From: Candidatus Villigracilis vicinus
Lineage (GTDB): Bacteria > Chloroflexota > Anaerolineae > Anaerolineales > Villigracilaceae
Direction of reading: 5' to 3'
Length of the DNA stretch: 64,000 nucleotides
NCBI GenBank assembly: GCA_016721315.1
Contig: JADKIL010000020.1
Location: 62,001 to 126,000, forward strand
Made by a program: the position numbers and the translations under genes. Each line of letters begins with the position of its first letter. The stretch's first letter is position 1. Of this stretch, positions 18,245 to 25,685 are shown one piece after another. The notes below the pieces were generated by a model. It searched no databases. It saw nothing but the letters and a program-made list of their open reading frames with translations, and had not been told where the DNA came from.

Positions 18245-18686
18245 CGTTTTCCAATCCAGAAAGGTCGTAACCATTTTCAACCAATAATTCTTTTACCTTT
18301 TGCAAAACGCCATTCACCAAAATTGGACAGCGAATGGATTGGTTTTGACTGTTGCCCGCCAGAATTTCTTCACAGCGAATTCCGCCAAACTGTTCGGAGT
18401 ATTCCGCCTTGAACCACTTGACCAAGTCCATCACCATGAAATCGAGACGCGGGTCTTCGGGTTGTTCGGGCGTGCCTTTGCCTGCGTAGAGTCCCAGCAG
18501 TGAAGCGCCGCCCGTCAACGCGCCGCACAACTCGCCAGAGAAGCCCAATCCGCCAGCCAATCCATGCATGGCGCGGATGAGGTCGGGATTGCTTTTGCCC
18601 ATCATCTCCATGCCTTGCAACATCAAAATCTGACTGCAATAAAATCCCTGCTTGCGAAGAACAACTAATTCATTGTTATCGTCCAC
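18240..18686 (-). CDS. C_GCAxxG_C_C family redox protein (DVU_1555-like)
   Basis: A small protein of about 148 residues with the family's spaced cysteines: GFYCSQILML, then GGLGFSGELCGALTGG, then RCEEI and a last RCPILV. This family is thought to bind a metal or Fe-S cluster and is often found beside molybdenum enzymes and radical SAM proteins. I choose GTG 18686, directly after the methyltransferase stop, since AAGGTG lies just upstream; the longer frame from 18722 would overlap the methyltransferase. Translationally coupled within the operon. Confidence 0.85.
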   Translation of the reverse strand: MDDNNELVVLRKQGFYCSQILMLQGMEMMGKSNPDLIRAMHGLAGGLGFSGELCGALTGGASLLGLYAGKGTPEQPEDPRLDFMVMDLVKWFKAEYSEQFGGIRCEEILAGNSQNQSIRCPILVNGVLQKVKELLVENGYDLSGLENE

Positions 18687-18687
18687 G

Positions 18688-19410
18688 TTACACCTTTTGT
18701 GCTGTAAGAAGATAATAGCCAAGTTTCATTTTGCTGGCGGAAGCCTGAACTTCCAGCGGGTTGGCATTGGTCACAGACCTTTTCCAGAATTCGTTGATCG
18801 AACCATGTTTAAAGATCATTTGCCCGATGAGTTGCTTAAGTGCGTACGAATGGTCTTCCCAAACCGTCGCTTCAAACCCGTGAGACTGTAAACGCGATAG
18901 CAGCTCATCTTTTGTCATGACGCAGTCCAAGCCGCAGGAAAGCGACAGGGAACGTGCTGCAAGCGTCCCTTCTGGATTGCGGGCAAATAGGTCGCTAAAT
19001 GCCAACCGTCCTTTGGGATGTAGAACGCGCCTGATCTCAGCCAGTGTTTCATCAATATCAGAAAAAGCGGACAGACTACACTCTGCAATAACTGCGTCCA
19101 CACGATTGTTTGAGATTGGAAGAGATCTTCCATTTGCGCAGGTCAACGGCAGGCGAAAATCGCTGGCGATCCCTTCTTTCAATAAATGGAGCGACGTATC
19201 AATGCCGATCGCATACACAGAGAGCGCGTCTAGTAGATATTGAACAGTCGCACCTGAACCACTTCCAATATCCAGCACCATATCACCAGGATCGAGATTG
19301 CATAATTCGATCAAGCGTTTGGTTAATACAAACCCGCCTGGACGCAGCAAGCCTCCAGTGACTTCGCTCATCACATCACTTTCGTACATTGGCTGAAAAA
19401 AAGGCAGCAC
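18688..19410 (-). CDS. SAM-dependent methyltransferase (DVU_1556/TrsM-like)
   Basis: A 240-residue class I methyltransferase. The SAM-binding motif VLDIGSGSGATVQYLL is at about residues 45-60, with IGIDTSLHLLKEG (acidic ribose ligand), LPISNNRVDAVIAECSLS and GRLAFSDLF. The N-terminal EVTGGLLRPGGFVLTKRLIEL is specific to this group. It starts at GTG 19410, right after the Cys4 protein's stop, and touches the C_GCAxxG_C_C gene downstream. The same set in sulfate reducers includes a methyltransferase, so a modification of a cofactor or peptide is plausible but unproven. Confidence 0.87.
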   Translation of the reverse strand: MLPFFQPMYESDVMSEVTGGLLRPGGFVLTKRLIELCNLDPGDMVLDIGSGSGATVQYLLDALSVYAIGIDTSLHLLKEGIASDFRLPLTCANGRSLPISNNRVDAVIAECSLSAFSDIDETLAEIRRVLHPKGRLAFSDLFARNPEGTLAARSLSLSCGLDCVMTKDELLSRLQSHGFEATVWEDHSYALKQLIGQMIFKHGSINEFWKRSVTNANPLEVQASASKMKLGYYLLTAQKV

Positions 19411-19411
19411 G

Positions 19412-19624
19412 CTACTTATCCTCTAATGCCTTTTCAACTTCAGCCATTTTGCCAAGCGCGAGTTCTTCGGGGATTAAGACCAATCCGCAGTTGGGACATT
19501 TGAGTAAGTCCACGGGGAAGGAATTGCCCAAGTAAGAGACATCCACCTTGCTCAGTTGCAGGGGAATGTTACAGTCCGCGCACGCCCAGCCTTCGTATTT
19601 CGCAGGGTCAAAGTATTCGCTCAT
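19412..19624 (-). CDS. Small Cys4 redox/zinc protein (DVU_1557-like)
   Basis: A 70-residue protein with two CxxC pairs, CADCNIPL near residue 15 and CPNCGLVLI near residue 43, separated by a beta-rich core. This spacing suits a rubredoxin-like or zinc-ribbon site. The C-terminus EELALGKMAEVEKALEDK is a helix. It overlaps the end of the Fe-S flavoprotein by four bases and is followed at once by the methyltransferase. A small Cys4 protein is a fixed member of this operon type; an electron-transfer or chaperone role is inferred. Confidence 0.87.
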   Translation of the reverse strand: MSEYFDPAKYEGWACADCNIPLQLSKVDVSYLGNSFPVDLLKCPNCGLVLIPEELALGKMAEVEKALEDK

Positions 19625-21996
19625 TTCTGTGCTCCGATTCCCACTTCCATACGGTGACTGTATGCCTTGTAAACAAAGAACGCGCCATCATCCTGTTTGG
19701 TGTATTCCACCCAATAGGTGACACTGGTCGGTTTGAAATATGCCAGATAATGTTTCGTGGAATTATTCAACATGCGTTTACCCGTCCGCTCGGCGTATTC
19801 GATAACTTTCTGCATATCTTCCACCAAAATCAAACGGTCTTCCACCTGCTTTTGCACATCCTCTGGCAACACCAAACGGATGGATTCAAAGTCGGCTGTG
19901 TCGGGCATGGTTTCACTCCATAAATCTCTAAGTAGTTTTTCTTTCAAGCGGGCGCGGTTCTCGTGACGTTGGGAGAATCCAATCGCTGGAGCCGCCGCCA
20001 AATCTGATTCTGTCCCGCCAAAGATGTAATCAAAGATGTGCAATGTCCGCTTGCCTTTGCGGGCGAAGAAGTCACGGCACATCGCGCAGTAGGTGACATA
20101 GTCCAGCGGACTTTCGTTGATACGCTGTTGCACCATCTTCTCAGCGACGGGTTTATTTGCCAGCCACATCACACCGCCGAAGGAACAGCATTCGGTCTTC
20201 TCGCGGCTGAGCGGAAGTTCCTGAATCTCTCCACCCATTTTGATGATAATGTCGCGGATAGAGTCTTGAATGTGATTCTCGTAGCGCGTCGAACACGGGT
20301 CGTGGATTGTCACAGGCGCGGCGAATTCCCGCTTCGTGAATTTTCCATGTTCATTCATCACATCCCAGAAGGAGACAATTTCTACATCGGGATAATGTTT
20401 TTGGAACATCTGATAGCAACTTGAGCAGGAAAGAATAACTTTCGGCTTGCCAAGTTTTTCGTACTCAGCCCGAAACTCGGACTGTGAATTTGCAAATAAT
20501 TCCTTGCGTCCCGCCCAATCGGCAGGCGCGCCGCAGCAGCGCAACATCAAGCCGACGCCCGCGTCATCTTTTTGGAGCGTGTCTTTCAGGAAACTGTATG
20601 CTTTCTCAACATACTCGGGGGAGGAGCCGCTCAACTGACAGCCAGGAAAAAACACATAGGAACTGGTATCAAGCCCGGGCGCGTTATGAGCGAGCGCGAA
20701 CTTTTCGCCGTTGCTGAACGCCATATCTCGCAGCGCAAAATCATGCGCCGATGGCGGCATCCTTTTTTGTTCCACCATCGTGACGCGCGCTTCGTGACAA
20801 ACCTCGCCCATGTTCACATCGGTCGGGCAGACTTCGGCGCACAGTCCGCACAGCGCGCAGGTGTTGATGAATTGATTCGAATGGCGCGTGCCCATCACGA
20901 TTGCAAGATTGTTGTACATCTCGCGGATATATTTTTTGGGATAGCCTTTGTAGTGGTCGAGATATGGGCAGACCTTCACGCACTCCAGACATTCGCATTG
21001 AATGCAACGCGCGGCTTCGGTCTCTGCCACTTCGATGTTGTAGCGCGTGGACAAATCCGTTTCGATGAGCAGCGCTTGCGAAGTGGTTGTGGATGTGTTG
21101 GTGTAAAGTTTGGTTTCGTATGAGCTTTCGTTCACGCGCGAAGCAGTGAGCGAAACTTTTTGCAGGAAGCGGTCAATCGATACTGCGGCGCGGCGTCCAT
21201 CGGAGATGGAAAGAATCGCAGAGTGTTTGAGTTCGCGATTGGGGTACATTGTTGAAACACGCAGCACATCGCCGCCCGCAAAAACTTTTTCGTTGCTGGT
21301 CTGAAACGTCAGCGGGTCAATCGCAATTTGTCCGTTGTCGTTCATTTGCAAATCGGGGATTTCACTCGAATGCGGACCAACGCCCAAAAAGATTGCGTCA
21401 AACTCTTGGCTCAATCGTCCCAAAAATGTGCCATGTCCATTCGCGCCTGAGCCGCCCACAGACATGTTGAGCCGCACTTCGATTTCCAACTCTTCGATGA
21501 TTTTCAAATCGTTGACGAGCACATCGCGCGGAAGCAAATCTGGCGGAGATTTCCACAACCCGCCGCCGAGTCTGTCGCCTGCCTCAAAGATGACGACGCC
21601 CCAGCCTTTGCGCGCCAAATCATGCGCGACGGTAAGTCCGCTTATTCCCCCGCCGATAACTGCTACTGTTTTCGATTTCTTTGGCAGCCGTTTGACAGGT
21701 TCCGTACCCGAATTTCCAAACTCAAGCGCGGCGCGTTCAAGCGCAGCCATTTCAATGGCGCCGCCAAAGTCCTTTCGCAAGCAAGTCGTCTTGCAGGGCT
21801 GGTCACAAATGCGGCTGATGATTCCTGGGAAGGGAACGGCTTTGCGATACAACTTTAGCGCGGCAGCAAAATTCCCCTTTGCAATTTCCGCCGCGATTCC
21901 GCGCGCATCCACATGAGCTGGGCAGGTTGCCGCACACGCGGGAGCCTGCTCCTGAATACAACGATTTTCCTGTTCACGCAGTTGTTTTTGATCCAT
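19621..21996 (-). CDS. FAD-dependent oxidoreductase with dicluster and CCG domains (GltD/HdrD-like fusion)
   Basis: A 791-residue fusion. An N-terminal GltD-like Fe-S domain (CAATCPAHVDARG, CDQPCKTTC) is followed by an FAD fold (VAVIGGGISGLTVAHDLARKG) with FAGGD near the end. Next come two ferredoxin clusters (CIQCECLECVKVCP and CALCGLCAEVCPTDVNMG), then HdrB/D-like CCG elements (CCGAPADWAG, SCSSCYQMF, CCSFGGVMW, YCAMC). It could pass electrons between a pyridine nucleotide or quinone-type donor and the aldehyde oxidoreductase system. ATG 21996 is preferred to the TTG at 22020. It follows the aldehyde oxidoreductase after a 150-base gap with a repeat and a hairpin. Confidence 0.87.
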   Translation of the reverse strand: MDQKQLREQENRCIQEQAPACAATCPAHVDARGIAAEIAKGNFAAALKLYRKAVPFPGIISRICDQPCKTTCLRKDFGGAIEMAALERAALEFGNSGTEPVKRLPKKSKTVAVIGGGISGLTVAHDLARKGWGVVIFEAGDRLGGGLWKSPPDLLPRDVLVNDLKIIEELEIEVRLNMSVGGSGANGHGTFLGRLSQEFDAIFLGVGPHSSEIPDLQMNDNGQIAIDPLTFQTSNEKVFAGGDVLRVSTMYPNRELKHSAILSISDGRRAAVSIDRFLQKVSLTASRVNESSYETKLYTNTSTTTSQALLIETDLSTRYNIEVAETEAARCIQCECLECVKVCPYLDHYKGYPKKYIREMYNNLAIVMGTRHSNQFINTCALCGLCAEVCPTDVNMGEVCHEARVTMVEQKRMPPSAHDFALRDMAFSNGEKFALAHNAPGLDTSSYVFFPGCQLSGSSPEYVEKAYSFLKDTLQKDDAGVGLMLRCCGAPADWAGRKELFANSQSEFRAEYEKLGKPKVILSCSSCYQMFQKHYPDVEIVSFWDVMNEHGKFTKREFAAPVTIHDPCSTRYENHIQDSIRDIIIKMGGEIQELPLSREKTECCSFGGVMWLANKPVAEKMVQQRINESPLDYVTYCAMCRDFFARKGKRTLHIFDYIFGGTESDLAAAPAIGFSQRHENRARLKEKLLRDLWSETMPDTADFESIRLVLPEDVQKQVEDRLILVEDMQKVIEYAERTGKRMLNNSTKHYLAYFKPTSVTYWVEYTKQDDGAFFVYKAYSHRMEVGIGAQK

Positions 21997-22018
21997 GATG
22001 AACGATTCCAGTAAAGAC

Positions 22019-22098
22019 AAATTACCACGGAGACCACAAAGCTCACAGAGATTTTTTCTCCGTGTTCTCTGTGCCCTCTGTGGCTAATTCTTTTTATA
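22019..22098. repeat. Dispersed intergenic repeat, CACGGAG family
   Basis: An imperfect inverted unit with CACGGAGACCACAAAG on the left and GTTCTCTGTGCCCTCTGTGG on the right, ending in CTAATTCTTTTT. A related unit occurs at 58312-58404 (ending CTTCGTGGTTAAATCTTTT), and a more distant one near 14325-14400. The repeated layout suggests a non-coding mobile or REP-like family. Confidence 0.5.
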
Positions 22099-22102
22099 AA
22101 GC

Positions 22103-22136
22103 AAGGAGCGCCCGCACTCGCGCGCGAGCGCTCCTT
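22103..22136 (-). terminator. Stem-loop after the aldehyde oxidoreductase
   Basis: AAGGAGCG (22103-22110) pairs with CGCTCCTT (22129-22136), with an inner palindrome CTCGCGCGCGAG. On the minus strand it follows the stop at 22148 and is trailed by TTGCTTTAT. It may be a partial terminator that keeps the enzyme more abundant than the downstream maturation proteins. Confidence 0.5.
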
Positions 22137-22147
22137 TTATTCAAAAC

Positions 22148-24877
22148 TTACGCAGGCTGTAGTTCCTTCAAACCAGCCAACACCTTGTCAGGGCGGGCGG
22201 GCAGATGGCGAATGCGGACGCCTGTTGCGTTGTAAATGGCGTTGACAATGGCAACGTGCGGCGAAGTAAGCGGCAGTTCACCGACGCCCGAAGCGCCGAA
22301 CGGACCAAATTCGCGATGGTTCTCAAAGTAGATGATGTCGAACTTGTCGGGGATATCCTTGGCGTACGGGATACCTGCGCCGAGCATGGTGCTGTGCTTC
22401 TGAATGTCTTCGAAATCTTCAGAGAGCGCCAGACCGATACCTTGAGCCACACCACCGTAGATTTGACCATCCACGACGAGTTTGTTGTTAATCTTGCCGA
22501 TGTCAGCCATAACGGTCATGCCTTCAACCGTGGTCTTGCCATTCTTGGTGTTGACGTTGACTTCCGCGAGGAACGCGCCGTACATGTACGCGGCAAACGG
22601 TTTGCCCTGGCCATTCTCATCGCAGTTGGTGTTCATGGAAGCAGTCCACTTGCCCACGTACTTGAGCGGGACGTTTTCCTTGACCATCTCATCATAGGTG
22701 CGATAGGAGCCATCGGCTTTCTTCATCGCGGCAATGAGTTGTTCACAGCCGTTGACGATGGCGTTACCAATCACGACCTGGCTGCGCGAACCGCCTGAAG
22801 GACCAGCATTCGGGGCTGTGCCAGTGTCATTGAGGATGAGTTGAATCTTATCGGGAGCGAGTCCAAGCGGGCGCAGGGCTTCGTGAGCCGTACCGAGTAC
22901 GCCCATGTCTGCGCCTTGACCGTGGTCTTGCCATGTCGCTGCGACGCTGACGCCGTCTTTGGTCTTCTCAACATATACTTCCGCGCCGTCCTGACCATCA
23001 AGACCGCAGCCATAGATACCGATGGAGATACCGACACCCTTCTTATTCTCAGGTGTGGATTCTTTTTCGGCTTTTGCTTTTGCAGCCTTATACAGCGGGC
23101 GAAGTTTGTCGAGCATTTCGGGCAGGGAATAAACTTCGGGGTCTTGTCCTGTCGGGGTGGTGGAGCCAGCGCGATAGGCGTTGATGTAGCGGAATTCCAG
23201 CGGATCCATACCGACTTTTTCAGCGAGTTCATCCACGAGGCTTTCGGAAGCAAGGAAGGATTGCGGTGAACCATACGCGCGGAAGGCAGAGCCCCAAACG
23301 TGGTTGGTTGCAACTGTGCGTCCCATACCGCGAATGCTGGGGATGTTGTATCCAGCGCCGATATATTGTGCGCCGCGCAGAGTCAGCAAATCACCGAACT
23401 CGGAGTATGGGCCATGGTCTACTGTCCAGTCGCTTTCCATCGCCACGATCTTGCCGTCTTTATCGGCAGCCATTTTCAGGTCAATGAAGAACGGGGAGCG
23501 CTTGCCAGTGTATTGCATGTACTGTTGATAATCATATTCGAGGTACACAGGGCGACCCGTTGCAATTGCAGCGACGCCGAGCAGGGCTTCCATAGTGGGG
23601 CTGAATTTGTAGCCGAAGGTACCGCCAGCAGGATTCTGTACGAGGCGTAGTTTATCGGGCTCAACACCAAGTCCTGGGGCGATCATGTAGAGGTGCAAGT
23701 ACAAACCGATGGATTTGGAGTGAATGATTAACACGCCATTGTCATCGTGATAGGCAAAGCCCATGTCCGATTCAATGGTGAGATGCGGCTGGCGCTGTAA
23801 ATAGTAACTGGCGCTCGCCACGAAGGGAGCGGAGTCCATAACAGGCTTGGTTTCTGGGCCCTTGGCAATTTTCTGTTCGAAGTACACATTGGGCGTTCCA
23901 GGGTGGATTTCGATCGCGTCGTCTGCCATCGCGGCAGGGGCGCTCATGTAAGCGGGGAGTTCTTCCAATTCCACTTTGACTTTTTCAGCTGCTGCTTTTG
24001 CCTGCTCAATGGTGTCAGCGCAGACGATGGCAATCGCGTCACCATATTGGAAGACTTTGGTGTCGCAAAGGATCGGGCGATCCCAACCATCACCTTTGTT
24101 GGTGGGGAAGGTGATCAAGCCAGTAATGCGGTTCTTTCCTTTAACATCCTTGTGGGTGATGACCTTGAACACACCAGGCATCTTCTCTGCTTCGGAGGTG
24201 TCAATCGAAAGGATATTGGCGTGGGAGACTTTCGCCTGCACCAGCGCAAGTTGTAATGAGTTGAACGGCATCTTCAAGCCGAGGTCTTGACCGAAATCAA
24301 GAGTACCAGTGACTTTTCCAACAGCGGTCGGGCGGGGATATTTGCTGCCCCAGATCTTGCCATCGGCAGGCATCTTGAAGGTGAGTTCTTCGATCTTCAT
24401 CTCACCACGCATGACCTTGGCGGCTTCCATTACACCGTCTACGATCTGCTTATAGCCTGTACAGCGACAGGCATTGTGATGTTGAGTTAACCAAGCGCGG
24501 ACTTCTTCGCGGGTGGGGCTGGGATTTTTATCTAATAAAGCTTTGGTGGAGACGACCATACCAGGAGTACAGAAACCGCATTGAGCGGCGCCGTACGCGG
24601 CAAACGCAGCCTGAATCGGATGCAGCTTCTCAGGAGTACCAATGCCTTCGACGGTTTCGATCTTTGCGCCATCAGCAACCTTGCTCATTTTGACCAAGCA
24701 AGCCAGCATCAGCTTGCCATCCAAAATAACGGAACAAGCGCCGCAGTGACCGTCATTGCAGGAAATCTTTGTTCCTGTTAAGAGCAGCTGCCTGCGCAGT
24801 ACTTCGCCGAGGCTAGTTTCGGGGTCAACAACGAGTGACTTGATTTGTCCATTGATAACGAGCGACTTCTTTTGCAT
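22148..24877 (-). CDS. Single-chain molybdenum aldehyde oxidoreductase (Mop type)
   Basis: A 909-residue xanthine oxidase-family enzyme without FAD domain, oxidising aldehydes to acids at a molybdopterin site. ATG 24877 has AGGAGG five bases upstream; the longer frame is rejected. With this start the [2Fe-2S] cysteines fall at 40, 45, 48, 60 (CNDGHCGAC...C) and 100, 103, 137, 139 (CGFC...CRC), the same numbers as in the 907-residue Desulfovibrio gigas Mop. The molybdenum-site Glu is in GASGVGELPL near 867. Two half-domains follow, with FGYKFSPTMEALLG, WGSAFRAYGSPQ and NAGPSGGSRSQV. First gene of the eight-gene operon to XdhC; a PadR gene is divergent. Confidence 0.96.
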   Translation of the reverse strand: MQKKSLVINGQIKSLVVDPETSLGEVLRRQLLLTGTKISCNDGHCGACSVILDGKLMLACLVKMSKVADGAKIETVEGIGTPEKLHPIQAAFAAYGAAQCGFCTPGMVVSTKALLDKNPSPTREEVRAWLTQHHNACRCTGYKQIVDGVMEAAKVMRGEMKIEELTFKMPADGKIWGSKYPRPTAVGKVTGTLDFGQDLGLKMPFNSLQLALVQAKVSHANILSIDTSEAEKMPGVFKVITHKDVKGKNRITGLITFPTNKGDGWDRPILCDTKVFQYGDAIAIVCADTIEQAKAAAEKVKVELEELPAYMSAPAAMADDAIEIHPGTPNVYFEQKIAKGPETKPVMDSAPFVASASYYLQRQPHLTIESDMGFAYHDDNGVLIIHSKSIGLYLHLYMIAPGLGVEPDKLRLVQNPAGGTFGYKFSPTMEALLGVAAIATGRPVYLEYDYQQYMQYTGKRSPFFIDLKMAADKDGKIVAMESDWTVDHGPYSEFGDLLTLRGAQYIGAGYNIPSIRGMGRTVATNHVWGSAFRAYGSPQSFLASESLVDELAEKVGMDPLEFRYINAYRAGSTTPTGQDPEVYSLPEMLDKLRPLYKAAKAKAEKESTPENKKGVGISIGIYGCGLDGQDGAEVYVEKTKDGVSVAATWQDHGQGADMGVLGTAHEALRPLGLAPDKIQLILNDTGTAPNAGPSGGSRSQVVIGNAIVNGCEQLIAAMKKADGSYRTYDEMVKENVPLKYVGKWTASMNTNCDENGQGKPFAAYMYGAFLAEVNVNTKNGKTTVEGMTVMADIGKINNKLVVDGQIYGGVAQGIGLALSEDFEDIQKHSTMLGAGIPYAKDIPDKFDIIYFENHREFGPFGASGVGELPLTSPHVAIVNAIYNATGVRIRHLPARPDKVLAGLKELQPA

Positions 24878-24987
24878 AGTGCCTCCTAGTATCTTTTTAA
24901 TGAAATTATGGATTAGCGTGGATCGCTTAAATGCACAATTATTGGCATTTATCTCCACATAAAAGATAGTAGCACAGTCAATTTATT

Positions 24988-25056
24988 GTTACAATTGTTT
25001 CGTTACAAACGTCACGCTTAATGGTGACGTTGGCGTGACTTCATTTTTTGTATACT
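24988..25056. promoter_or_regulatory. Divergent control region with AACGTCAC inverted repeat
   Basis: AACGTCAC (25008-25015) and GTGACGTT (25024-25031) are perfect inverted copies, with a further CGTGAC half-site at about 25034. GTTACAA occurs twice as a direct repeat (24988-24994 and 25002-25008). TATACT at 25051-25056 is a likely -10 for the PadR gene. The site lies between the aldehyde oxidoreductase operon and the PadR gene, so autoregulation and operon control by PadR is a reasonable inference. Confidence 0.6.
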
Positions 25057-25088
25057 CAATTATTGAATACGGAGAATCTTGATTTTTT

Positions 25089-25628
25089 ATGAGTCCAATG
25101 GTGCGTCGTCCCCCAGGAATGGAATTGGCATTACTTGGTTTCCTACTCCAGGAGCCGCAGCACGGTTATCAACTTCATCAGTTGATCTCCGACCCTGCTG
25201 GCCTGGGGTTGATCTGGCATTTAAAGCAAAGTCAACTCTATGCGCTTTTGAGTAAATTGGAAGTGGATGAATGTGTGGTTAGTACACTTCAAAATCAAGA
25301 TCCTCATCCTCCACGGAAAGTATTTGCGCTTACCGAAGCAGGTCGAAGCATTTTCTCTGACTGGCTGATAAGCCCGGTGACTGCACCCCGCCTTGTCCGG
25401 CAGGAGTTTTTTGCGAAATTGTATTTTGCAAAAAAAGAAAATATGGATGTTGAACGAAAGTTGCTCGAAGCACAACAAGAAGTGTGTCAGAATTGGGTGG
25501 AGGAATTTCAATTAAAGTTTGATGCCTGCGAATGGGGAACATATAGTTGGGCGATGTATCAATATCGTCTTGGGCAGGTTCGAGCTTTGAAAGACTGGCT
25601 GGATGCGTACGAGAGAGCTTTGGAATAG
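25089..25628 (+). CDS. PadR-family transcriptional regulator beside the aldehyde oxidoreductase operon
   Basis: A 179-residue PadR protein with the winged helix ALLGFLLQEPQHGYQLHQLI, LIWHLKQSQLYALLSKLE and KVFALTEAGRSIFSDWL, and a C-terminal helical dimerisation domain from about residue 105. It is similar throughout to the PadR at 10929-11477, so the two are paralogues in one regulon. The start is the ATG at 25089; a weak GGAG is 13 bases upstream, and ATG 25098 is an alternative. It is divergent from the molybdenum enzyme and probably binds the inverted repeat between them. Confidence 0.9.
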   Translation: MSPMVRRPPGMELALLGFLLQEPQHGYQLHQLISDPAGLGLIWHLKQSQLYALLSKLEVDECVVSTLQNQDPHPPRKVFALTEAGRSIFSDWLISPVTAPRLVRQEFFAKLYFAKKENMDVERKLLEAQQEVCQNWVEEFQLKFDACEWGTYSWAMYQYRLGQVRALKDWLDAYERALE

Positions 25629-25685
25629 ATCTATTTTGAAGAATGTGATTTTTATGCAATTGGTGGTTATCAAATTCACCTTGGT

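Noticed and set aside
16766..24877. In-frame TGA selenocysteine in TrsS or the aldehyde oxidoreductase
   Set aside because: Both frames are complete with Cys at the expected places, and I see no TGA that would extend them.
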